6,778 nt of DNA from RGIG3102 sp964369915 (GTDB taxonomy: Bacteria > Bacillota > Clostridia > Oscillospirales > Ruminococcaceae), in NCBI GenBank assembly GCA_964369915.1, contig CAYJGG010000079.1, forward strand, positions 1-6,778. The letters run 5' to 3'. Shown here piece by piece: positions 1 through 5,916 of this stretch. Each line of letters begins with the position of its first letter. The first letter of the stretch is position 1. The position numbers and the translations under genes are program-made. The notes below the pieces were generated by a model. It searched no databases. It worked only from the letters and a program-made list of their open reading frames with translations, and was not told the DNA's origin.

Positions 1-42
1 AAATACCGATTTTCTTATGAAAATCGGTATTTGTTCTTTATA
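1..42 (+). terminator. Perfect 14-bp hairpin terminator at window edge
   Basis: Positions 1-14 and 19-32 are exact inverted repeats (AAATACCGATTTTC and its complement) around a four-base TTAT loop. The plus strand continues with a T-rich tail, TTTGTTCTTT, so it fits an intrinsic terminator for a gene lying left of the window. It also lies downstream of the minus-strand gene at 97-264 and could stop that transcript, but the tail needed for that direction is outside the window. Convergent use is an inference. Confidence 0.75.
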
Positions 43-96
43 GGTATCCCCTTATTTGATAGTGGTAGTTTTATTTTTGTATAGATTATATTCATT

Positions 97-264
97 TTAT
101 TTATGTTTCTTTTCAATCGAGTACAGAATAAAACTTCCCATAGTAGTTATTGCAATGATAATCGTAAATAACCAACTATCATCTGTACCCACAAATCCGT
201 CTATCCACATTCCTGCATAAGTCATTATAAAAGTTGTAATAATTGCTGTAAGTACCATTTTCAC
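97..264 (-). CDS. Small two-helix membrane protein, 55 aa, unknown function
   Basis: I do not recognise this protein. It starts at a GTG (262-264) preceded by a strong AGGAGGG (272-278) seven bases upstream. An ATG two codons later would leave a 13-base spacing, so GTG is preferred. It reads MKMVLTAIITTFIMTYAGMW and continues to a TAA at 97-99. Two hydrophobic stretches (about residues 3-18 and 31-50) flank a short acidic loop, WIDGFVGTDDS, and the protein ends EKKHK. The positive-inside rule suggests both ends lie in the cytoplasm with the acidic loop outside. It begins 79 bases after the stop of the LOR gene on the same strand. No convincing separate promoter is visible (a TATAAT at 285-290 would start RNA almost on the ribosome site), so co-transcription with that gene is likely. 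The ribosome site, clean frame and helix pattern support a real gene; function is open. Confidence 0.7.
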   Translation of the reverse strand: MKMVLTAIITTFIMTYAGMWIDGFVGTDDSWLFTIIIAITTMGSFILYSIEKKHK

Positions 265-271
265 TTGCAAG

Positions 272-278
272 CCCTCCT
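272..278 (-). promoter_or_regulatory. Ribosome binding site that fixes a GTG start
   Basis: AGGAGGG on the minus strand lies seven bases before the GTG at 262-264. It is among the strongest Shine-Dalgarno matches in the window and is the main reason to accept the 55-codon frame as a gene and to choose GTG over the ATG at 256-258. Confidence 0.75.
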
Positions 279-343
279 ATTCTTATTATATAAATAACCC
301 TTAAAAAATCATTCCACTAAAAGCTGATTTAATCTTTTTAAAT

Positions 344-1438
344 TTACACCATTGTTTTATCTCTTTGTAGTTCTCTAGCTGCCATAACAGTTAAAGCCCC
401 CATTAATGGAGTGTATTTTTCATCTTTTACATGCAAAATAAAATTATCAAAATATAAATTATGTAAAGTGATAGAAAAACGTTCTGCTATTGTGCCGATA
501 ACTCTATCATTCATTTTAACTATATAGTTTGTTCCTATTTTATCATTTATGCTTTGCATTTCTAAAAGACCGTCTTTAGTTTGCATAGTAAAGGTGTCGT
601 GAGCAAAATCAAGTTTTTGCTCAAAAACTCCATACTCTTTACCATATAAAAAGAATTCATATTTATTTAAAACTTTTAATAGCTTTTTATCCATTTTAAA
701 AACTTCTTGTCCTGTTGAAAGTTTTCTCATATAAAATGTTTTAAGTGGCAAACTCGCCTCGATTTCATAAATTGGATTATTATTAAAATCAAGCAAATTA
801 AATTTCTGCCCTGTGATTTTAAATTCTTCATCAAAACGATAAATTTTCCCAAGATTCTCTTGATTGTAAAATGGCATAACATTGCCAGTAACACAAAAAT
901 CTTCAATAGTTTTATACATATCTTCAAGTATGCCTTGCGCAAGTAGTGAGTAGCAAACTAAATCTTCATCAGAAAAAATATCAACTGGCTGTTTTGTGTT
1001 TTCAAGTCGCCATTCATCTTCTTTTTTAGCTTTTATAAAACTCGTCATAAAATTACTAGAAATGCAAAAGTTTTTGCCGAGTTTATGAAGATAAATAAAA
1101 TGCCCTTCAACAGGCCCAAAAATTAAAACATCGCCTTTAATAAGTTTCATCCCAGAAAGCCAAGGCGTGCCTAAAAGCGAGTTAGTGTTTTTAAAAGCGT
1201 TATATACATCTTTAACGCTTAAACTTTTTGGATTTTCAATTATTTTAACAGAGCTAATGTTTTTATTATAATCTTTTGGAGTAGCAGTCATATAAATTGC
1301 AACACCAACTGTTAAAATAATTGTTCCAAAAATTATCGCCATATCGCTTTCAAGCCCAAACATAAAAAGAAAAGCTATTCCTAAAATAACAATAACAGTG
1401 CCTATAAATTTTTTAAATAATCCCTTTGATTTTTTCAT
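344..1438 (-). CDS. Membrane-anchored LURP-one-related (tubby-like) protein
   Basis: A 364-residue protein in three parts. Residues 11-29 and 32-50 form a tight hydrophobic hairpin after a Lys-rich N-terminus (MKKSKGLFKK), which predicts two membrane helices with the rest in the cytoplasm. Residues about 60-195 are a middle region I cannot assign, containing LGTPWLSGMKLIKGDVLIFG. Residues about 199-360 match the LURP-one-related (LOR) beta-barrel pattern of YxjI-type proteins: FKITGQKFNLLDFNNNPIYE, then LSTGQEVFKMDKKLLKVLNK, then a second set of strands with VIGTIAERFS, ending in a hydrophobic helix, YTPLMGALTVMAARELQ. LOR proteins share a fold with tubby and phospholipid scramblases, and their bacterial role is largely unknown. 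The ATG at 1436-1438 has GAGGAGA (1449-1455) ten bases upstream and a sigma-A-like promoter beyond it. The gene is divergent from the spoIIQ-like gene and precedes the 55-aa membrane protein. The LOR call rests on pattern recognition, not on a search. Confidence 0.72.
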   Translation of the reverse strand: MKKSKGLFKKFIGTVIVILGIAFLFMFGLESDMAIIFGTIILTVGVAIYMTATPKDYNKNISSVKIIENPKSLSVKDVYNAFKNTNSLLGTPWLSGMKLIKGDVLIFGPVEGHFIYLHKLGKNFCISSNFMTSFIKAKKEDEWRLENTKQPVDIFSDEDLVCYSLLAQGILEDMYKTIEDFCVTGNVMPFYNQENLGKIYRFDEEFKITGQKFNLLDFNNNPIYEIEASLPLKTFYMRKLSTGQEVFKMDKKLLKVLNKYEFFLYGKEYGVFEQKLDFAHDTFTMQTKDGLLEMQSINDKIGTNYIVKMNDRVIGTIAERFSITLHNLYFDNFILHVKDEKYTPLMGALTVMAARELQRDKTMV

Positions 1439-1470
1439 ATAAATAAAATCTCCTCATTTTATAATATATA

Positions 1471-1499
1471 AGTGTAGCATAATTTTTAAAATAAAACAA
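1471..1499 (-). promoter_or_regulatory. Sigma-A-like promoter for the LOR gene
   Basis: On the minus strand, TTGTTT (1494-1499) and TACACT (1471-1476) are separated by 17 bases. The -10 is preceded by TGC, giving an extended TGnTAnnnT. The predicted RNA start near 1464 leaves a leader of about 25 bases that contains the ribosome site. Hexamer matches are moderate, but spacing and position are good. Confidence 0.5.
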
Positions 1500-1514
1500 T
1501 GTTAAAACTATGAT

Positions 1515-1542
1515 GTATAAAGCAATGAAGATTGCAAACAAT
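1515..1542 (+). promoter_or_regulatory. Candidate sigma-F-type forespore promoter for the spoIIQ-like gene
   Basis: GTATA at 1515-1519 fits the sigma-F -35 (GYATA). After 14 bases, GCAAACAAT at 1534-1542 matches the -10 consensus GGnnAnAnT except at its second base. The implied RNA start is about 30 bases before the ATG. No sigma-A promoter with proper spacing is seen here, and spoIIQ is a known sigma-F target, so the assignment is sensible. It is still a match of short motifs in AT-rich DNA. Confidence 0.45.
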
Positions 1543-1581
1543 ATATATAAATCGTTTTAAAATAAATCGGAGGACTATATA

Positions 1582-2310
1582 ATGGACAACAATTTTTTTG
1601 CTTTAGCTAAAAAGAAAATAGGCGAAAATACTATCGGGATTATGCTAGCTGTTATGGTGATAGTTGCAGCTGTTTTATCCTTTACCACAATTAGGGACAT
1701 AAATAATAAACTTTCCCAGCAAGAAATACAAGAATTATCACAAACGCCAATGCCAATGCCGACCGAGGAAGCTGATGTAGTTGGTAAAACCGAAGAAAAT
1801 GTTCCGCTGCCAAATGCAAGCAATAAGCCAGAGGAAGAGGCTGTTGAAGCTCCAAATCCTACGCAAGAACCTACTCAAACTCAAGAAGAAGTTGAACAAG
1901 TGATAGTGGATAATTCTTTTTCAATGCCAGTTGAAGGAGAAATTATTGTAGAATTTTCGGGAGATGAATTAGTTTACAATAGAACACTTGAAGATTATAG
2001 AACACATAATGGTATAGATATTTCTTCAAGTAAAGATAACGCTGTTTATTCAGGTAAAACAGGAACAGTCTTAGATGTTTACACAGACGGGCTACTAGGT
2101 GTTGTTATTGAAATTGATCATGGAGAATTTATAGCAAGATATTGCGGATTAAATGAAAAAACCTTTGTTTCAAAAGGTGATGAAGTTGCAAAAGGGCAGA
2201 CAATAGGCTCTATAAATGAAGTTCCTATGGAGCTGAATGATGAAACTCATTTGCACCTTGAAATTTTAGTGGATTCAGTTTATGTAGATCCACAAACAAT
2301 ACTGAAATAA
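1582..2310 (+). CDS. spoIIQ: SpoIIQ-type M23/LytM-domain sporulation membrane protein
   Basis: A 242-residue protein with a short cytoplasmic N-terminus, one membrane helix (about residues 18-34), a Pro/Glu/Thr-rich linker (about 50-108) and a C-terminal LytM/M23 domain (about 113-242). The zinc-site motifs are present: H142-N-G-I-D146 and H223-L-H225. The segment MPVEGEIIVEFSGDELVYNR, followed by TLEDYRTHNGID, is characteristic of SpoIIQ rather than of general cell-wall M23 hydrolases. SpoIIQ is made in the forespore and binds SpoIIIAH across the engulfment septum. In Bacillus subtilis it has lost a zinc ligand, whereas clostridial versions keep them, as here. One oddity is that the usual YxHL motif, whose His assists catalysis in LytM-type enzymes, reads Y187-C-G-L190, so zinc binding may persist without full hydrolase activity. 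The start has GGAGG (1569-1573) eight bases upstream. A different sporulation M23 protein remains possible. Confidence 0.8.
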   Translation: MDNNFFALAKKKIGENTIGIMLAVMVIVAAVLSFTTIRDINNKLSQQEIQELSQTPMPMPTEEADVVGKTEENVPLPNASNKPEEEAVEAPNPTQEPTQTQEEVEQVIVDNSFSMPVEGEIIVEFSGDELVYNRTLEDYRTHNGIDISSSKDNAVYSGKTGTVLDVYTDGLLGVVIEIDHGEFIARYCGLNEKTFVSKGDEVAKGQTIGSINEVPMELNDETHLHLEILVDSVYVDPQTILK

Positions 2311-2333
2311 TTTTAATATAAAGCGAATAATAT

Positions 2334-2368
2334 AAAGGAGATGAAAATTTAAATCATCTCCTTTTATT
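2334..2368 (+). terminator. Intrinsic terminator after the spoIIQ-like gene
   Basis: Positions 2334-2344 (AAAGGAGATGA) and 2354-2364 are an exact 11-bp inverted repeat around a nine-base AT loop, followed by T-rich CTTTTATT. It begins 24 bases after the stop codon at 2308-2310. The left arm happens to spell a ribosome-site-like GGAG and an ATG, but the frame stops after three codons. Confidence 0.8.
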
Positions 2369-2452
2369 AGTGTTATAGTAAAAAAAATATTAAATGAATA
2401 TTATGAAAAACTTACAATATGGTAAAAAAGGTGAAAATGTGGTAAATTTCAC

Positions 2453-2481
2453 TTTACATATTAAAGAAATTGTATTAATAT
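2453..2481 (+). promoter_or_regulatory. Possible sigma-A promoter for the first DUF3048 gene
   Basis: TTTACA (2453-2458), a 17-base spacer and TAATAT (2476-2481, 4 of 6 matches) form the best promoter candidate in the 232 bases between the spoIIQ terminator and the next start. It implies a leader of about 113 bases, which is long. The -35 region sits within overlapping small inverted repeats (GTGAAA 2431-2436 with TTTCAC 2447-2452; GTAAA 2442-2446 with TTTAC 2453-2457). Confidence 0.35.
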
Positions 2482-2555
2482 TAGAGTATGTGATTTTAAA
2501 CATATAAAAGAGAAAATTAGAGAAAAAATGCCTTTTATTAAAATAGGGCAAAAAA

Positions 2556-2576
2556 GTTTTGCAAAAAAAGCAAAAC
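2556..2576 (+). other. Leader hairpin just upstream of the ribosome site
   Basis: GTTTTGC (2556-2562) and GCAAAAC (2570-2576) form a perfect 7-bp stem around a seven-A loop. It ends eight bases before the AAGGA (2584-2588) of the first DUF3048 gene. No T-run follows, so it is not a terminator. A second weak stem pairs TGCC (2529-2532) with GGCA (2547-2550). They could shape the messenger leader, but I recognise no known riboswitch class. Confidence 0.4.
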
Positions 2577-2600
2577 ATTCGGAAAGGAACGAATAAGAAA

Positions 2601-3800
2601 ATGAAAAAAATCCTAGCTTTAATTTTGGCATCTGTCTTAGCTATGGCAATGCTAACAGCCTGCGGTTCTGATGAAAATGGGGTAAACACAGAAACTCCAG
2701 CAGAGCCAACTCCAACACCAAAAGTTTTACACGTTGAGCCTTTTACAGGGGAAGAACAATCATTTAGCTATCCAGAAGGGCAAAGACCAGTTGCAGTTAT
2801 GGTAAATAATATTATGCAAGTTGGCACAATGGAAATGGCTTGGCCACATTATGGTTTATCAGAAGCAGATGTAGTTTTTGAAATGGAAACAGAAGGCGGT
2901 ATCACTAGAATGATGGCGCTATTTAGAGATTACACAACAATGCCAAGAGTAGGCCCTGTTAGAAGTGCAAGAGATCAATTTGTTCAAATGCTACTTCCAA
3001 CATCAGCTTTATACGTTCATGATGGCGAATCAACATATGCAACAACTATGCTTGATTATTATCAATATAGGAATGCCGATTTAATTCCTAATCTAGGCAT
3101 AACTTTCTACGACACTTCTTTAACTGATAGACAAAGTTGGCATACCGCATTTACTTCAGGACAATTAATAACTGATGCAATAGCAAAAGATAATGAAAAT
3201 AATGATAAAATTCAAGAAGAAGGTGAACCACTGCCACTATTTAACTGGGTGGATTATGATTTACCAGATAGAGAAATAAATAGTGTTGATGTTAATAGCA
3301 TTCAATTAAAATATTCATCAGCATATACAGGTGAAATTGTCTATGATGCAACTACTCAAACTTACACAAAACATCACACATACACAGCAAATGGCCAAAC
3401 TAGAACATTAATCGATGCTGGAAACTCAGATTTAGCTGTTGAGTTTGATAATGTGTTTATTTTATGGACTCCGGTTGAAATGTATCCAGGTGACTACTTA
3501 CCAGATTTTGACTTTGATCACGGCGGAGTTGGTTATTATTTCTGCAATGGTAAAGTTGAGAAAATATCTTGGACTAAAGGTGCGCCAGATACTCCTTTAA
3601 AAATTTATAGTTTTGATGGAGATGGAACTGAACTTGAAATAAATACAGGAACAAGCTATATCACAGTTATTGACTTAGATAACTATGGTGATTTTATGTT
3701 TGATAATGTGCCGGTTGATGTAAATAGTGATTACACACAGCCAGTAGCAACTCCTGCACCAGAAACTACATCCGGAGAAACTTCTTCAAGCGAAGGCTAA
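2601..3800 (+). CDS. YerB-like DUF3048 lipoprotein, first of two tandem copies
   Basis: A 399-residue secreted lipoprotein. MKKILALILASVLAMAM is a signal peptide ending in lipobox L18-T-A-C21, so the mature protein is lipid-anchored on the outer membrane face. A Pro/Thr linker (about 30-42) leads to the DUF3048 N-terminal domain with its hallmarks: RPVAVMVNN (62-70), TEGGITRMMALF (97-108) and VGPVRSARDQF (117-127). The C-terminal DUF3048 part spans about 280-358 (FDNVFILW, GGVGYYFCNGKVEKISW, LEINTGTSYITVID). A Thr/Pro/Ser-rich tail closes the protein. The ATG at 2601 is chosen because it begins the signal peptide directly. An in-frame TTG at 2559 would add 14 charged residues and lies upstream of AAGGA (2584-2588). 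Bacillus YerB is the named relative; I know of no established biochemical function. The family call is firm. Confidence 0.9.
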   Translation: MKKILALILASVLAMAMLTACGSDENGVNTETPAEPTPTPKVLHVEPFTGEEQSFSYPEGQRPVAVMVNNIMQVGTMEMAWPHYGLSEADVVFEMETEGGITRMMALFRDYTTMPRVGPVRSARDQFVQMLLPTSALYVHDGESTYATTMLDYYQYRNADLIPNLGITFYDTSLTDRQSWHTAFTSGQLITDAIAKDNENNDKIQEEGEPLPLFNWVDYDLPDREINSVDVNSIQLKYSSAYTGEIVYDATTQTYTKHHTYTANGQTRTLIDAGNSDLAVEFDNVFILWTPVEMYPGDYLPDFDFDHGGVGYYFCNGKVEKISWTKGAPDTPLKIYSFDGDGTELEINTGTSYITVIDLDNYGDFMFDNVPVDVNSDYTQPVATPAPETTSGETSSSEG

Positions 3801-3811
3801 TAAAAATTAAA

Positions 3812-3855
3812 AAAACAAGCATTTAGTTTAAAAGCTAGATGCTTGTTTTAATTTA
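3812..3855 (+). terminator. Intrinsic terminator between the two DUF3048 genes
   Basis: A 15-bp stem pairs 3812-3826 (core ACAAGCATTTAG) with 3835-3849, with one T-G wobble, around an eight-base loop. It is followed by TTTTAATTT. It starts 11 bases after the stop of the first copy and implies that the second copy is mainly transcribed from its own promoter. Confidence 0.85.
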
Positions 3856-3905
3856 TCAATATATGTTGGTTTTATAAAAAAAGATTTACAATTCAGCTTT
3901 TTAGG

Positions 3906-3934
3906 TTTACAACTGTTAAAGAATACTATATAAT
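3906..3934 (+). promoter_or_regulatory. Strong sigma-A promoter for the second DUF3048 gene
   Basis: TTTACA (3906-3911, 5 of 6) and a consensus TATAAT (3929-3934) are spaced by exactly 17 bases. RNA would start near 3941, giving a leader of about 28 bases. A second TTTACAA lies at 3885-3891, 21 bases (about two helical turns) upstream of the one forming the -35, which could be a paired binding site. Confidence 0.75.
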
Positions 3935-3955
3935 AAATAAAGATTTATAAAATAA

Positions 3956-3961
3956 AAGGAG
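3956..3961 (+). promoter_or_regulatory. Ribosome binding site that fixes a TTG start
   Basis: AAGGAG lies seven bases before the TTG at 3969-3971. The first in-frame ATG is codon 10 and would cut away the basic n-region of the signal peptide, so TTG is the better start. Confidence 0.75.
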
Positions 3962-3968
3962 AATACTC

Positions 3969-5054
3969 TTGATTAAAATAAAAAAAATAATAAGTATGAG
4001 TTTAATTCTAGCTTTAGCTTTAAGCCTTACAGCTTGCTCAAGTAGCGAAGAAGATGAAACTGCCACTACAGAAGAAACACAAACGACTGAAACAGTAGTT
4101 GAAAGAGAATATAATTATCTAACAGGTGAAGAACTACAGGACGGCCAAACAACGGTTTCTCGCCCTGTTGCAGTTATGATAAATAATGCAAAACAAGCAC
4201 TTCCACAAAAGGGTTTATCAAGTGCTCAAGTGATTTATGAAACGGTAACTGAAGGCGGAATCACCCGTTTGATGGCTTTGTATCCAAACGTTGAAAGCGT
4301 AGGAACAGTAGGCCCTGTTAGAAGCGCAAGAGATCAGTATATTGAATTTGTGTTGCCTGCAAATGCAATATATGTGAATATCGGTGGCTCGGCTTCTGCC
4401 ACAGAAATGCTCAATATGTATAACTATCAAAATGTTGATGGATTATATCTTGGTGAAAATGCATTTTTTATTGATGAAGAAAGAGAAAAAGTTTTATCTC
4501 CAGAGCATTGCTGGTTTACAAATTCTAGCTTAATAAGTCAAGGTATTGAAATAAATTCAATTCAGGAAAACGGTAATGGCTATCCAATTTTTAATTTTGA
4601 ATTAGATGAAGAGAGCGTTTTATTAGAAGGCGAAAGTGCTATTAATATAAGCTTTAGCTTTTCTGATTATGCACCTGTAACTTTTGATTATAATGCTGAA
4701 ACTAATGAGTATTTAAAAACTGCTTTTGGTTCTCCGCACGTAGATGGGGAAACTAATCAGCAACTATCTTTTGATAATGTGTTTATTTTATATTCCGAGA
4801 TAGGATTAAAAGACAATTTAGTTGTGCCAGATTATAATTTAGAAAGTGGCGAAGGTTATTATTTCTATGGCGGCGAGTATAAAAAAATTACTTATTCCAA
4901 AGAAGAACCTCGTGCTCCACTTGTTATAATGGATGAAGCCGGCGAAGAAATTAAAATTAATACTGGCGAAAGTTATATTGGAATAGTTGATGTATTAAAA
5001 ATGGAAGAAATAGTGATAACAGGAGTTGAGCCTGAAGCATCACCAGAAGCATAA
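3969..5054 (+). CDS. YerB-like DUF3048 lipoprotein, second tandem copy
   Basis: A 361-residue paralogue of the preceding gene. The basic n-region MIKIKKI and hydrophobic core lead to lipobox L20-T-A-C23. A Ser/Glu/Thr-rich acidic linker (about 24-46) follows. The DUF3048 N-terminal domain shows RPVAVMINN (65-73), TEGGITRLMALY (94-105) and VGPVRSARDQY (114-124). The C-terminal part shows FDNVFILY (268-275), GEGYYFYGGEYKKITYS (294-310) and IKINTGESYIGIVD (328-341). It lacks the longer mid-region and the Thr/Ser tail of the first copy. The motif after the GPVRSAR block also differs: YVNIGGSASA here against YVHDGESTYA there. The TTG start is supported by its ribosome site. Separate promoter and terminator elements suggest the two copies can be expressed differently. 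Location should be the outer face of the cytoplasmic membrane; function is unknown. Confidence 0.9.
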   Translation: MIKIKKIISMSLILALALSLTACSSSEEDETATTEETQTTETVVEREYNYLTGEELQDGQTTVSRPVAVMINNAKQALPQKGLSSAQVIYETVTEGGITRLMALYPNVESVGTVGPVRSARDQYIEFVLPANAIYVNIGGSASATEMLNMYNYQNVDGLYLGENAFFIDEEREKVLSPEHCWFTNSSLISQGIEINSIQENGNGYPIFNFELDEESVLLEGESAINISFSFSDYAPVTFDYNAETNEYLKTAFGSPHVDGETNQQLSFDNVFILYSEIGLKDNLVVPDYNLESGEGYYFYGGEYKKITYSKEEPRAPLVIMDEAGEEIKINTGESYIGIVDVLKMEEIVITGVEPEASPEA

Positions 5055-5063
5055 TAAAAAATA

Positions 5064-5094
5064 AAAAAAGCAGTTTTTTAAAAACTGCTTTTTT
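5064..5094. terminator. Bidirectional terminator between convergent genes
   Basis: AAAAAAGCAGTTT (5064-5076) pairs with 5082-5094 around a five-base loop. The right arm ends in six T on the plus strand, and the A-rich left flank gives a long T-run on the minus strand. It lies 9 bases after the stop of the second DUF3048 gene and 43 bases beyond the stop of the convergent regulator, so it should serve both. Confidence 0.88.
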
Positions 5095-5137
5095 AGTTGA
5101 TAATTAAAAATTAATAGTATATAATGTGTTTTAGAAA

Positions 5138-5806
5138 CTATTTTATGTTTTCTTCAGAGTATTTTACAACATTTAGTAGAGCTGTGATTTGGTTTGGATA
5201 ATCTTTACTTAGAGAATCCGTTGTCATTTCAAAATAAGGAGAAATCTCTTTTGAGACACTTTTATTTGATAAAACTTCACTTAAACTAGCAGAAGTTCTT
5301 AAAAGTGCAGCATTTGTATATCCGTCGAATAAAGGTGAAGAAATATCAAAAAGACTAAGGCTGTTTTGTTTGTTTGAATTGTAAATCATACGAAACATTT
5401 TATAGCAGCTTATCATTAAGTAATTACTAACTAATGTAGTAACTTCTTTATTTTTAGCTTTTGATAGCTTATCATAAATTATATTTAAACTACTTGAAAT
5501 AAGTCTTTTATTCATAGTAGGCAACACACTTCCTGTGAATTTGCTATCGCTTTTAAGTTCGGCATCGGATAATTCAAACACATCAAGCACAACACCGTTT
5601 CTATCGGCAGTTCTTCCAAGCACATAGTCGCTTGAAACATTGTAGTAATCACACAACTTAATTAAAAAATCAAGCCCACATTCACGAAGACCTTTTTCGT
5701 AATGACTTAAAAGGGCTTGGCTGATACCTAAATCTAAAGCGGCTTGCTTTTGTGTGATACTTCTTTCCTTTCTTAAAAGGGTGATAATTCTACTAAAATT
5801 ATTCAT
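5138..5806 (-). CDS. XRE-family transcriptional regulator with uncharacterised C-terminus
   Basis: A 222-residue protein. Residues about 4-66 form an XRE/HTH_3 DNA-binding domain: LRKERSITQKQAALDLGISQ, then ALLSHYEKGLRECGLDF and YYNVSSDYVLGRT. The rest (about 70-222) is a largely helical region without a motif I recognise; it may sense a ligand or mediate oligomerisation. The ATG at 5804-5806 is chosen because the reading frame upstream would include the ribosome site AAGGAG (5819-5824, 12 bases away) and the promoter. A near-consensus sigma-A promoter precedes it. It is convergent with the DUF3048 genes and divergent from the phosphatase gene, 110 bases apart. Such regulators often control themselves and a neighbour, but the target is not shown. 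The RECGLDF signature is, in my memory, common in Clostridia. Confidence 0.88.
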   Translation of the reverse strand: MNNFSRIITLLRKERSITQKQAALDLGISQALLSHYEKGLRECGLDFLIKLCDYYNVSSDYVLGRTADRNGVVLDVFELSDAELKSDSKFTGSVLPTMNKRLISSSLNIIYDKLSKAKNKEVTTLVSNYLMISCYKMFRMIYNSNKQNSLSLFDISSPLFDGYTNAALLRTSASLSEVLSNKSVSKEISPYFEMTTDSLSKDYPNQITALLNVVKYSEENIK

Positions 5807-5845
5807 GGCGGTGATTTTCTCCTTAAAAAATACTACTGTTTGTAA

Positions 5846-5874
5846 ATTATACCTTAAAAAAAACACAATGTAAA
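5846..5874 (-). promoter_or_regulatory. Strong sigma-A promoter for the XRE regulator
   Basis: On the minus strand, TTTACA (5869-5874) and TATAAT (5846-5851) are 17 bases apart. The RNA start near 5839 gives a leader of about 33 bases. A second ATTTACA overlaps the downstream side of the -10 (5841-5847), 28 bases from the first, so a repressor reading this word could cover both promoter elements. No promoter of similar quality is visible in the other direction for the phosphatase gene. Confidence 0.75.
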
Positions 5875-5916
5875 TAGCAATATAAAACTTTTTATTATAA
5901 AATATTGGAGGATTTT

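Noticed and set aside
285..290. TATAAT on the minus strand upstream of the 55-aa gene as a dedicated promoter
   Set aside because: RNA would start at about 278, on top of the ribosome site at 272-278, and no -35 is present at a suitable distance. Co-transcription from the LOR gene fits better.
1575..1823. 82-codon open frame on the minus strand opposite the spoIIQ-like gene
   Set aside because: It lies opposite the membrane helix and linker codons, has no family resemblance, and the sense strand has a clear gene.
2334..2352. GGAG followed by ATG as the start of a gene
   Set aside because: The frame ends after three codons, and the sequence is the left arm of an 11-bp terminator stem.
2488..2508. 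GTATG and CATATAA as a sigma-G or sigma-E type promoter for the first DUF3048 gene
   Set aside because: The gaps between candidate -35 and -10 elements (about 10 or 18 bases) do not fit either factor.
2390..2689. 99-codon open frame on the minus strand rich in Phe and Ile
   Set aside because: It runs antisense across the leader and signal peptide of the DUF3048 gene. Its composition reflects the A-rich coding strand, and no ribosome site supports it.
5807..5866. A 20-residue N-terminal extension of the XRE regulator
   Set aside because: It would be encoded by the ribosome site and the DNA overlapping the -10 region, and the HTH domain starts naturally at the downstream ATG.
5881..5901. TATAAA (5881) and TATTAT/TATAAA (5893-5901) as promoter elements for the phosphatase gene
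   Set aside because: No -35 of quality lies at the right distance, and the later elements would start RNA at the ribosome site.
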